A DNA stretch of 9,156 nt. Origin: Lachnospiraceae bacterium (GTDB taxonomy: Bacteria > Bacillota_A > Clostridia > Lachnospirales > Lachnospiraceae). Made by a program: the position numbers and the translations under genes. The stretch lies in assembly GCA_017996675.1 (NCBI GenBank), contig JAGOGN010000055.1, forward strand, positions 1 through 9,156, given 5' to 3'. A model generated the notes under the pieces. It saw nothing but the letters and a program-made list of their open reading frames with translations. It made no database searches and was not told where the DNA came from. Of the stretch, positions 1 to 6,900 are shown in pieces (the stretch's first letter is position 1; every line of letters begins with the position of its first letter).

Positions 1-1043
1 AATCCTTCCATGAGCAAATCGAATACCTAGAAAGAATTACAACTAGCCTTCATGAATCTGTAATGAAAGCAAGAATGGTTCCAATCGAAAGTGTTGTAAA
101 TAAATTCCCAAGAATGATTCGTGATCTTTCTAAGAAATTAGATAAAAAGATGGAACTTTATATGTCAGGTGAGGAGACAGAGTTAGATCGTACCGTTGTG
201 GATCAAATTGGTGACCCACTACAACATTTACTACGAAATTCAGCAGATCATGGTCTAGAAAGCGCTGAAGTACGTAAAAAAGCTGGAAAGCCAGAAGTTG
301 GTTCAATCTTCCTGAGTGCATATCAAGAAGGAAATAACGTTGTTATTGAAGTTCGTGATGATGGTAATGGTATTGATACCGACAGCGTAAAAGCAAAAGC
401 GATTGAACGTGGAATTGTAACAGAAGAGCAGGCTGAATCATTAACCAAACAAGAAATCATTGATTTCTTATTCTTACCAAGCTTTTCAATGGCAAAGACT
501 GTTTCAGATGTGTCTGGCAGAGGTGTAGGACTTGATGTTGTGAAATCCAATATCGAAGCTTTAGGTGGAGACGTAGAAGTATCTTCCACATTATATGAAG
601 GTTCTAAGTTCACCGTTCGTCTTCCTTTGACCCTTGCAATTATACAGGCATTGATGGTTGAAATTGAAAACGAAAAATATGCAATCGCCCTCGCATCCAT
701 ACAGAACATTGAAGATATTGCAGTAGAAGATATTAAATACGTACAGGCTAAAGAAGTTATTATTATTCGAGGAATTGTAATTCCATTGATTCGTTTAGAT
801 AAAGTGTTAGATATTCACCGCTCAGCTGATTTTGCAGATCGGTCAGAAGAAAATCTTACCGTTGTAATTGTAAGAAAAGGTGAGAACTATGCTGGACTAG
901 TGGTGGATCGTTTAATGGGACAGCAGGAGATTGTAATTAAATCAATTGGAAACTATATTAATAATAACAAAATCATCAGCGGCGCAACAATCCTTGGTGA
1001 TGGCGAAGTTGCATTGATTCTTGATGCAAATACAGTAATTTAA
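1..1043 (+). CDS. cheA: Chemotaxis histidine kinase CheA, 3' part (5' end outside window)
   Basis: This is the C-terminal part of CheA, the cytoplasmic kinase that passes phosphate to CheY and CheB when driven by chemoreceptors. The reading frame is open from the first full codon at nt 3, so the ATG at 63 is an internal Met and not the gene start. Visible in order are the end of the P3 dimerisation helices (about nt 3-160), the P4 ATPase domain and the P5 CheW-like domain (about nt 640-1043). P4 carries an N box LLRNSADHGLE (nt 228-260), a G1 box DDGNGID (357-377), a G2 box SGRGVGLD (513-536) and GSKFTVRLPLT (600-632). The P1 histidine phosphotransfer and P2 domains must lie upstream of the window. 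The ATP-binding boxes are intact, so the kinase core looks functional. It is followed directly by cheW. I am very sure of the family. Confidence 0.97.
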   Translation, partial: SFHEQIEYLERITTSLHESVMKARMVPIESVVNKFPRMIRDLSKKLDKKMELYMSGEETELDRTVVDQIGDPLQHLLRNSADHGLESAEVRKKAGKPEVGSIFLSAYQEGNNVVIEVRDDGNGIDTDSVKAKAIERGIVTEEQAESLTKQEIIDFLFLPSFSMAKTVSDVSGRGVGLDVVKSNIEALGGDVEVSSTLYEGSKFTVRLPLTLAIIQALMVEIENEKYAIALASIQNIEDIAVEDIKYVQAKEVIIIRGIVIPLIRLDKVLDIHRSADFADRSEENLTVVIVRKGENYAGLVVDRLMGQQEIVIKSIGNYINNNKIISGATILGDGEVALILDANTVI

Positions 1044-1044
1044 T

Positions 1045-1049
1045 GGAGG
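1045..1049 (+). promoter_or_regulatory. Shine-Dalgarno site that sets the cheW start
   Basis: GGAGG lies 8 nt before the GTG at 1058. It falls inside the first codons of the alternative ATG reading (ATG at 1043, which overlaps the cheA stop as TAATG). The ATG has no SD of its own, so this site favours GTG 1058 as the start. Confidence 0.75.
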
Positions 1050-1057
1050 TGCGGACT

Positions 1058-1522
1058 GTGGATATAAATACAATTGCTACTACGAATGATAATAAACAAT
1101 ATATAGTTGTAAAAATCGGAAGTGAACAATACGGAATTGATATTAGTTTTGTAGATAATATTGTGAGACTTCAGAAAATCACCAGGGTACCAAAAGCTCA
1201 AAAATATTTCAAAGGAATTATTAACCTTAGAGGTGAAGTGGTACCTGTAATGAGTCTTCGCTTAAAAATGTGTCTGGACAATGATGAGTTTACTGATAAA
1301 TCAAGAATTATTATTTTACGAGTTGATCAAAGAGGACTTTTAGGAATTATGGTCGATGAAGTAAAAGAAGTTGTGACTTTAAGTTCAACACAGATTGACA
1401 AGTATAATCCGGATTCAAAAGATGAGCAAAGCACTTATATTAAAGGCGTTGGAAAACATGATAATCAATTGATTTCTTTATTAGATATTTTTTCAATTGT
1501 GGAGGATCATGAAACAGAGTAA
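1058..1522 (+). CDS. cheW: Chemotaxis coupling protein CheW
   Basis: CheW is a cytoplasmic scaffold that links methyl-accepting receptors to the CheA P5 domain. The protein is about 154 residues, normal for the family, and consists of a single CheW SH3-like domain. Typical stretches are QYIVVKIGSEQYGIDI near the N-terminus, ITRVPKAQKYFKGIINLRGE with VVPVMSLR in the middle, and GIMVDEVKEVV followed by YIKGVGK. The start is placed at GTG 1058 because a GGAGG lies 8 nt upstream. A longer form from ATG 1043 would add five residues (MEVRT), overlaps the cheA stop by one base and has no SD. The gene sits directly behind cheA, so the kinase and its coupler are made together. The family is certain; the start is likely. 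Confidence 0.95.
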   Translation: MDINTIATTNDNKQYIVVKIGSEQYGIDISFVDNIVRLQKITRVPKAQKYFKGIINLRGEVVPVMSLRLKMCLDNDEFTDKSRIIILRVDQRGLLGIMVDEVKEVVTLSSTQIDKYNPDSKDEQSTYIKGVGKHDNQLISLLDIFSIVEDHETE

Positions 1523-1529
1523 TGATTGA

Positions 1530-1560
1530 ATATAGTGGGTCCTTCGGGACTCCACTATAT
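1530..1560 (+). other. UUCG-capped RNA hairpin between cheW and cheC
   Basis: The arms ATATAGTGGGTCC (1530-1542) and GGACTCCACTATAT (1547-1560) pair over 13 bp, with a single bulged T at 1551 and a C(TTCG)G tetraloop. The sequence after it (TTGTATAATATGG) is not a real T tract, so strong intrinsic termination is unlikely. The hairpin lies 20 nt before the cheC start. It may be an mRNA stabiliser, a processing site or a partial attenuator that sets the ratio of cheAW to cheCD. The fold is read directly; the role is inference. Confidence 0.7.
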
Positions 1561-1580
1561 TTGTATAATATGGAGGAATC

Positions 1581-2201
1581 ATGAATAATTTTACGTTGTC
1601 AGATATTAATGATATTTATTTTGATGTTTTAAAAGAAATTGGTAATATTGGTGCCGGAAATGCGACAACAGCAATTGCCAAAATGTTGGATTTAAGATTA
1701 AACATGAATGTTCCAAAAGTTGAACTGCTTACTTTTTCTGAACTAGCAGGAATTATTGGTTCAGAAGATGATCCTGTGTGTGGAATCTATCTTGAGGTTC
1801 AAAGCGATTTAGCAGGAAGTATGATGTTTATTTTGAAATTAGAATCTGCTCATTATCTGGTCGATCGATTAATGGGTAGAAATACAGAGGAATACAAAGA
1901 ATTTGATGACATGGATCTTTCTGCTCTTCGTGAAATTGGAAATATTATTGCTGGTTCTTATTTATCTGCACTTGCTGGATTAACTGGAATGACAATTACT
2001 TCTTCTGTTCCTTATCTTGCAATAGATATGGCTGGTGCGATTTTAAGTGTTCCTGCAATACAGTTTGGTGTTTTTGGTGATAATGCTTTATTGATTGAAA
2101 CAGAATTTGGAGATGATGTTCTTGTTGAAGGATATTTTATTTTACTGCCAGAACTTGATTCTTATGACAAAATACTAAATTCTCTTGGAATAACGGTGTA
2201 A
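1581..2201 (+). CDS. cheC: CheY-P phosphatase CheC
   Basis: CheC dephosphorylates CheY-P and binds CheD, linking CheY-P level to receptor deamidation in the Bacillus-type adaptation system. The 206-residue protein shows two copies of the family active-site pattern (D/S)-x3-E-x2-N-x22-P. The first is D15, E19, N22 with P45, and the second is S114, E118, N121 with P144. Both are complete, so two phosphatase centres are predicted, as in classical CheC. The length matches the family, and no FliM-binding or C-ring SpoA extension is seen, which separates it from FliY. The start ATG has GGAGG 4 nt upstream (1572-1576), rather close but usable. A hairpin separates it from cheW, and cheD follows after 11 nt. 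Confidence 0.96.
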   Translation: MNNFTLSDINDIYFDVLKEIGNIGAGNATTAIAKMLDLRLNMNVPKVELLTFSELAGIIGSEDDPVCGIYLEVQSDLAGSMMFILKLESAHYLVDRLMGRNTEEYKEFDDMDLSALREIGNIIAGSYLSALAGLTGMTITSSVPYLAIDMAGAILSVPAIQFGVFGDNALLIETEFGDDVLVEGYFILLPELDSYDKILNSLGITV

Positions 2202-2212
2202 GGAGAGTTCAA

Positions 2213-2701
2213 ATGTCAAGTAATATGATAAAAGTAGGAATGGCAGATTTGAAAATAGCAAAAGCTCCAGATGCGCTTACAACTTTAGGATTAGGGTCCT
2301 GTATCGGGATTGCGATCTTTGATCCAATTTCTAAAATTGGCGGACTGGTTCATATTATGCTGCCAGATAGTACAAGCATAAAAAACAACTCAAATCTAGC
2401 TAAATTTGCAGATACAGGAATAACTGAACTGGTGAGTCAGATGGTCATGGCAGGCGCAAATCGTACGAAACTTGTTTCGAAAATAGCAGGCGGTGCAAAA
2501 ATGTTTGCAACAACTGGATTGTCGGATATTAGTAATATTGGAGAAAGAAATGCACAGGCGTCCATTGCAAAACTTCAGGAACTGCGAATACCATTATTGT
2601 CCCAGGAAACTGGTGAGAATTATGGTCGAACAGTGGAGCTGTATTGTGACTCAGGTGAGTTTTTAATTAAATCAGTTGGTAAACCACTCAAACGTATATA
2701 A
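2213..2701 (+). CDS. cheD: Chemoreceptor glutamine deamidase CheD
   Basis: CheD deamidates glutamine side chains in chemoreceptors and also binds and stimulates CheC. The 162-residue protein carries the expected catalytic residues: Cys30 in GLGSCIGIA, His47 in GGLVHIMLP and Thr24. The spacing between them (6 and 17 residues) equals that of the known Cys/His/Thr triad of the family. A further family stretch, KIAGGAKMF, and GERNAQA lie in the C-terminal half. The SD AAGGAG overlaps the cheC stop, so translation is probably coupled, which suits a CheC-CheD complex. All catalytic residues are present. Confidence 0.96.
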   Translation: MSSNMIKVGMADLKIAKAPDALTTLGLGSCIGIAIFDPISKIGGLVHIMLPDSTSIKNNSNLAKFADTGITELVSQMVMAGANRTKLVSKIAGGAKMFATTGLSDISNIGERNAQASIAKLQELRIPLLSQETGENYGRTVELYCDSGEFLIKSVGKPLKRI

Positions 2702-2712
2702 GGAGTCTGAAT

Positions 2713-2988
2713 ATGAGGACAAAAGCAATACCTGCAGTTGTCATGATGATTGCAGGATTCGTTACTTGTGTTTTAAGTTTTGTACAACAAGTTCCGACCG
2801 GTGATTTTTTAAAAGACTTACTAATAGTTTTGATTTTATTTTATATATTGGGTATAATAATAAAGAGTGTACTTGATTTTGTTTTCAATCGTGAGAGTAA
2901 CAATGATGATACTTTGACTGATGAAAATCAGGAAGATCATGATCTGAAAAATGATAATATTGAGCCTGAGGCGAATGACGATAAATAA
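2713..2988 (+). CDS. Small two-helix membrane protein with acidic tail, function unknown
   Basis: I do not recognise a named family. The 91-residue product has two hydrophobic segments, about residues 6-24 and 34-57, joined by a short polar turn (QQVPTGDFLKD). The C-terminal tail (about 60-91) is rich in Asp, Glu and Asn and is probably disordered and cytoplasmic. An AAGGAG site overlaps the cheD stop, 7 nt before the ATG, so the gene is translated as part of the operon. It lies between cheD and the sigma-28 gene. Its position suggests a role tied to motility, for example at the membrane near receptors or the basal body, but nothing in the sequence shows this. That it is a real gene is well supported by the RBS, the tight spacing and the clear membrane pattern. 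Confidence 0.85.
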   Translation: MRTKAIPAVVMMIAGFVTCVLSFVQQVPTGDFLKDLLIVLILFYILGIIIKSVLDFVFNRESNNDDTLTDENQEDHDLKNDNIEPEANDDK

Positions 2989-3008
2989 TATAGCATGGGA
3001 GACTTTTT

Positions 3009-3773
3009 ATGAAAGAGTCAGAACGTTCGAATTTATGGGTTTTATATCAGAATAATCCCCTACCGGAATTGAGAGAACAACTAATCGTGGAATACGCTCC
3101 GCTTGTAAAAATTGTTGCGGGGAGAATGGGAATGTATCTTGGAAGTCATATGGACTTTGAAGATTTAGTTAGTTATGGGATTTTCGGGCTGATTGATGCA
3201 ATTGATAAATTTGATTTGCAAAAAGAAGTGAAATTTGAAACCTATGCATCTTTACGAATTCGAGGATCTATTTTAGACCAGATTCGTAAAATGGACTGGA
3301 TCCCGAGAACAATTAGACAGAAACAAAAACAGATTGATGAAGCAATTAAACAAATTGAAATCGAACACGGAAGAATTGCAACAGATCAGGAGATCGCTCA
3401 AAAGCTTGGAATTTCAGCGGATATTTATTCTGAATGGCAGACACAGCTTAGCGTTACAAATGTGGTGTCATTAAATGAATTTGTTGAGCAAGGAAGCGAA
3501 CCGGTCATGGATGCAAGGCATAATAGTCATTTTGATAAACCTGAAACAGCGGTAGAACGGGATGAACTAAAAGCTGCACTTTTACAGAGTTTAGAATCAC
3601 TTACGGAAAAAGAGAAGAAAGTAATTTTATTATATTATTATGAAGAATTAACATTAAAAGAAATAAGCGAGATCCTACAGGTCTCAGAATCTAGAATTTC
3701 TCAACTTCACACAAAGGCAATTCAAAAAATGAAGTTAATAATGGGAGATTATATGGAAATGCTTTTTTACTAA
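3009..3773 (+). CDS. fliA: Flagellar/motility RNA polymerase sigma factor, sigma-28 (FliA/SigD/WhiG family)
   Basis: This alternative sigma factor directs RNA polymerase to late flagellar and chemotaxis promoters. At 254 residues it has the FliA/SigD length. Region 2 (about residues 22-100) includes DFEDLVSYGIFGLIDAIDKF (49-68) for core binding and the -10 reading part with FETYASLRIRGSILDQIR, ending at DWIPR, which is typical of this subfamily. Region 3 follows (about 101-160, GRIATDQEIAQKLG). Region 4 (about 195-242) has the HTH LTLKEISEIL-QVSESRISQLH for the -35 element. GGGAG lies 7 nt before the ATG. In Bacillus the equivalent sigD is also late in the fla/che operon, so its distance from the operon promoter may control its dose. 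The symbol sigD would fit equally well. Confidence 0.95.
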   Translation: MKESERSNLWVLYQNNPLPELREQLIVEYAPLVKIVAGRMGMYLGSHMDFEDLVSYGIFGLIDAIDKFDLQKEVKFETYASLRIRGSILDQIRKMDWIPRTIRQKQKQIDEAIKQIEIEHGRIATDQEIAQKLGISADIYSEWQTQLSVTNVVSLNEFVEQGSEPVMDARHNSHFDKPETAVERDELKAALLQSLESLTEKEKKVILLYYYEELTLKEISEILQVSESRISQLHTKAIQKMKLIMGDYMEMLFY

Positions 3774-3792
3774 CATAAGGAGGAAACGCAAA

Positions 3793-5397
3793 ATGTCACA
3801 ACAAAATGGAAGTATAATTTTCTGTATTAAGGAAGGCGGAACTTTTATTCAAATTATCCCACCCAAAGAGGGTGGCATTGCGGTGAATTTAAAACTTGTA
3901 ATGCGATTGTTAGAAGCGAAGTCATTTTCGGAGTATAATTTGAAGGCATTATCAGAGGCGGTTAGTAAAGCAGAGACGGATGTACAGGAACTATATGTAG
4001 GACCTGCGCCTTTTCGCCCAATTGCAGAATCAATACAGTTATCTATTTCTAGTGACAAAATGCTGGTTTTTATGACTGCTTTTCCAGGATCTGAAGGTGG
4101 AGAACTACTCACAAAGGATGAAATATTAAGTGAACTAAAATTACAGAAAATTGTGACTGGAATTTTAGAAGATGTAATTGAGAATTTTATCGCAAACAAA
4201 GAATTTTGTAAAGAAATCGTAATATGCAAAGGGAAACCTGCCACACAGGGAACCGATGCTAAAATTGAGTATTTCTTTAATCGAAATTTAAATACAAAAC
4301 CGAAGAAAAATGAAGACGGAAGCGTTGATTATCATTCGCTTGATACCATTAGTGGTGTGGAGAAAGGTCAGCGATTAGCTTTGCTGACAAAAGAAATACC
4401 AGGCGAAAATGGTTATGATGTTTGTGGAAATATCATGAAGCCTCGTGATGTCAAAACTATAAAATTGGAATATGGTAATAATATTGAGATTTCGGAAGAC
4501 AAGACAGAACTTTTTTCTGCGGTAACAGGGCATGCTTCTTTAGTTGGAACAAAGGTGTTTGTCTCTGACACATTCGAAGTTCCAGCAGATGTGGATAATG
4601 GAACTGGTGACATAGATTTTTCGGGTAGTGTTCATGTAAAAGGTAATGTTAAGAGTGGATTTAAAGTTGTTGCGCAAGGGGATATCATCGTTGATGGAGT
4701 TGTAGAAGGAGCGCATTTAATTGCGGATGGTCAAATCATTATTAAACGTGGTATTCATGGAATGACAAAAGGAATTTTGGAAGCAAAAAGTAATATTATT
4801 TCAAAATTTATTGAGAATGCGACCGTTCGATCTGGTGGCTATATTGAAACGGAATCGATCATGCATAGTAATGTAAGTGCTTTTAGCGAAGTTTTGGTAT
4901 CAGGTCGTAAGGGTTTTATAATGGGTGGAATGGTCAGAGCAGGAAAGAAAGTTGAAGTAAAGAGCTTGGGCTCTGATATGGGGACGATGACGCAAATAGA
5001 AGTTGGAGTTGAGCCTTCCAAAAAAGAACGTTATGGAAAACTAAAAGAAGAATTAGTAAAACGCCAAAAAGAAATGGATCAGATTAAACCAATTCTTGTG
5101 ACTTTTACTCAAAAAATAAATGCAGGTGAAGAGATTGCACCCAATAAGAAAGCTTATATTCAGCAATTGGCGCAACAATTTCGACAAATGCAGGACTCTG
5201 TGAATGAATTAAAAGTTGAATTTGGTCTGTTGCATGAGGAAATGACTTTAGGCACTGATGCAAGAGTTAAAGTTCAAAATACGGTGTATCCAGGTGTACG
5301 TATTACGATTTCTGACGTGAGCCTTACAACAAAAGAGGAAAGAAGTTTTTGTCAGTTTACACGTGAAAGCGGTGAAGTAATCGTAAAGAATTTGTAA
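3793..5397 (+). CDS. fapA: Flagellar assembly protein A family (FapA, DUF342)
   Basis: FapA-family proteins are found with flagellar genes in Firmicutes and other bacteria and are thought to act in flagellar assembly or placement; the biochemical role is not settled. The 534-residue product has an N-terminal region (about 1-140), a conserved core with GKPATQGTDAKIEYFF (147-162) and PGENGYDVCGN (203-213), then a right-handed beta-helix-like stretch (about 258-400). That stretch shows short repeated turns such as GSVHVKGNVKSGFKVVAQGD and DGVVEGAHLIADG. A coiled coil follows (about 408-485, Lys/Glu/Gln rich), and a short C-terminal beta segment contains VYPGVRITI. A strong AAGGAGG precedes the ATG. 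It lies directly after the sigma-28 gene, as expected. No defect is seen. Confidence 0.93.
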   Translation: MSQQNGSIIFCIKEGGTFIQIIPPKEGGIAVNLKLVMRLLEAKSFSEYNLKALSEAVSKAETDVQELYVGPAPFRPIAESIQLSISSDKMLVFMTAFPGSEGGELLTKDEILSELKLQKIVTGILEDVIENFIANKEFCKEIVICKGKPATQGTDAKIEYFFNRNLNTKPKKNEDGSVDYHSLDTISGVEKGQRLALLTKEIPGENGYDVCGNIMKPRDVKTIKLEYGNNIEISEDKTELFSAVTGHASLVGTKVFVSDTFEVPADVDNGTGDIDFSGSVHVKGNVKSGFKVVAQGDIIVDGVVEGAHLIADGQIIIKRGIHGMTKGILEAKSNIISKFIENATVRSGGYIETESIMHSNVSAFSEVLVSGRKGFIMGGMVRAGKKVEVKSLGSDMGTMTQIEVGVEPSKKERYGKLKEELVKRQKEMDQIKPILVTFTQKINAGEEIAPNKKAYIQQLAQQFRQMQDSVNELKVEFGLLHEEMTLGTDARVKVQNTVYPGVRITISDVSLTTKEERSFCQFTRESGEVIVKNL

Positions 5398-5425
5398 GAT
5401 ACCTGCAAAAAAAGGAGGGGTACTT

Positions 5426-5737
5426 ATGACAATTCGATCTGTCGACTTGAATGGAATGGTTCAACGATCTCAGGATGTTGGTGCGGTTAAACAGCATGAA
5501 GATAATAAACCTCTATTTGACCAACAATTGATTGGCGTAACTTATGAAAAGAAGAACATAAAAGAAGCTCATAAAGTAGGTCACACAGAAGAAAAAGCAG
5601 ATGCCAAAGGGCATTTTGATGCAAGAGAAGAAGGACACAACAAATATCAGGATAACCGTAAAAAAAAGGATGATGCAATGAAAGGTACAAAAGTATCAAA
5701 GAAAAACACATCATCTGGTTTTGATGTTAAGATTTGA
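5426..5737 (+). CDS. Small Lys-rich charged protein in the flagellar operon, function unknown
   Basis: I recognise no characterised family. From memory, similar small proteins, starting with a Ile-Arg-x-x-Asp-x-Asn-Gly-Met-like stretch and ending in Phe-Asp-(Val/Ile)-Lys-Ile, occur at this place in clostridial fla/che operons; this needs a search. The 103-residue protein has a mixed N-terminus (IRSVDLNGMVQRSQDVG), a middle rich in Lys, Glu, His and Asp (about 40-80), and a basic end (NRKKKDDAMKG, then SGFDVKI). There is no signal peptide or membrane helix, and most of it looks disordered or helical. A strong AAAGGAGG stands 7 nt before the ATG, and the next gene starts 9 nt after the stop, so it is clearly translated within the operon. 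Confidence 0.82.
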   Translation: MTIRSVDLNGMVQRSQDVGAVKQHEDNKPLFDQQLIGVTYEKKNIKEAHKVGHTEEKADAKGHFDAREEGHNKYQDNRKKKDDAMKGTKVSKKNTSSGFDVKI

Positions 5738-5746
5738 GAGGATAAC

Positions 5747-6409
5747 ATGACAGGAATTGAAGTAGTTGTATTGATTGTAGGTATCATTTTTGTGTTGGGT
5801 AGCTTTTTTGTAGGTGATAAATTAAGCTCGAAAGATGTAGACCAGATTGCTCTTTTATCAAGAGAACAGCTGAATCGAATTGTTGAAAAAGAACTTCAAC
5901 ATGCGAATGGTCAGATTCAAAACACAGTAGATGAAACAATTGAGAATTCGGTTTTAAAGATTGAACGGATGATGGATAAAGAAACAAACCAAAAAATGAT
6001 GTCAATTAGTGAGTATTCAGATACTGTTTTAAACGAAATCAACAAAGCACATACGGAAGTCATGTTCTTGTATAGCATGTTAAATGATAAACAACAAGAA
6101 TTGTCCGATTTGACGAGCCATTTTAGAAAAATCATTTCAGATGCTGAACTTGCCACAAGTGTTCAAACAAACGTTGCATTAACAGAATCGGAGGATTCAG
6201 CATTCATTGTTGAACCTGAAATGGGGAAGGATGCAACAAATCATTTGCCAAAGAGTATCGAAGAAACTCCAATCGAGGAAGATCGAAATCAAAACCATAA
6301 AATACTTTCGCTGGCTCATAATGGTGCTTCGTCAATTGAGATTGCGAAGCAATTGGGTGTTGGAATTGGCGAGGTTCGATTTGTTCTGGATCTTTATAAA
6401 GGAGAATAA
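5747..6409 (+). CDS. Membrane-anchored coiled-coil protein with C-terminal HTH-like end (DUF6115, SwrB-like layout)
   Basis: The 220-residue product has one N-terminal membrane helix (about 4-22), a long helical, probably coiled-coil stretch (about 30-130), an acidic low-complexity linker (about 135-180) and a conserved C-terminal end (181-220). That end contains ILSLAHNGASSIEIAKQLGV and then GEVRFVLDLYKG, which looks like a helix-turn-helix. This end is what I associate with DUF6115. Bacillus SwrB (YlxL) has a comparable plan and is encoded just after sigD, where it promotes assembly of the flagellar export apparatus, so a similar role is plausible. Orthology is inference: two genes separate this one from the sigma gene. 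The HTH-like fold may bind protein rather than DNA. The start has GAGAGG 5 nt upstream. Confidence 0.85.
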   Translation: MTGIEVVVLIVGIIFVLGSFFVGDKLSSKDVDQIALLSREQLNRIVEKELQHANGQIQNTVDETIENSVLKIERMMDKETNQKMMSISEYSDTVLNEINKAHTEVMFLYSMLNDKQQELSDLTSHFRKIISDAELATSVQTNVALTESEDSAFIVEPEMGKDATNHLPKSIEETPIEEDRNQNHKILSLAHNGASSIEIAKQLGVGIGEVRFVLDLYKGE

Positions 6410-6414
6410 TTGAA

Positions 6415-6885
6415 ATGAAATTGAAATATTATTTAAGAGGGTTTGGATTAGGGATTATTCTTACGGCGGTGATCATGATCATTGTAACTCACAGTAACCG
6501 TAACAATCTTTCTAATGCTGAAATTATAAATAAAGCCGAGTCTTTAGGTATGGTTATGTCAGATCAATCATCAAAAACAAAAGATACTAATAAAGGATCC
6601 ACCATCAAACAGCAGATAAAAGATGAAGAAACTAACCAGACGACAACTCCTGAGCAAGCGGAACAACCAGTACAAGAATTTGTTTCCGTAGTAATCCAAC
6701 GAGGAGAAGTATCGGATACGATTGCGGCGAAACTGCAACAAGCAGGACTTGTTCAGGATGCAAAGGTTTTTAACAAATATCTGACAGACAATAAGTTTGA
6801 TGGCAATCTGCTTACGGGAACCTTTAATATTCCGAAAGGAGCTACACAGGAAGAGATTGCAAAAATACTGACTACCAAAAAATAA
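6415..6885 (+). CDS. Membrane-anchored MltG N-terminal (LysM-like) domain protein without the catalytic domain
   Basis: The 156-residue product starts with a short basic stretch and a membrane helix (about 8-25), so the rest is expected outside the cell membrane. A conserved segment LSNAEIINKAESLGMV (32-47) is followed by a Thr/Glu/Gln-rich linker (about 48-88). The C-terminal domain (89-155) reads VVIQRGEVSDTIAAKLQQAG, then NLLTGTFNIPKGATQEEIAKIL. This matches the LysM-like domain that precedes the lytic transglycosylase domain in MltG/YceG. The protein stops there, so the catalytic glutamate domain is absent. Automatic pipelines may call it MltG, but an enzymatic role is not supported. A peptidoglycan-binding or regulatory role is inference. 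The SD AAAGGAG lies inside the end of the preceding gene, 10 nt before the ATG. Confidence 0.83.
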   Translation: MKLKYYLRGFGLGIILTAVIMIIVTHSNRNNLSNAEIINKAESLGMVMSDQSSKTKDTNKGSTIKQQIKDEETNQTTTPEQAEQPVQEFVSVVIQRGEVSDTIAAKLQQAGLVQDAKVFNKYLTDNKFDGNLLTGTFNIPKGATQEEIAKILTTKK

Positions 6886-6900
6886 ATATTACGTGAGAAG

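Noticed and set aside
63..65. ATG at 63 as the cheA start
   Set aside because: The frame is open upstream to the window edge with CheA-like sequence (dimerisation helix), so it is an internal Met.
323..709. Reverse-strand frame opposite cheA
   Set aside because: It is the antisense of intact CheA ATPase boxes, with Ser/Thr-rich low-complexity translation and no RBS.
1564..1569. Perfect TATAAT before cheC
   Set aside because: The start of transcription would fall in the cheC RBS and no -35 lies at a proper distance, because the hairpin occupies that place.
3849..4244. Reverse-strand frame opposite fapA
   Set aside because: It lies wholly within a well-supported gene and resembles no family.
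6207..6413. Forward 68-codon frame inside the DUF6115-like gene
   Set aside because: It overlaps the convincing 5747-6409 gene in another frame, has no RBS and shows no recognisable domain.
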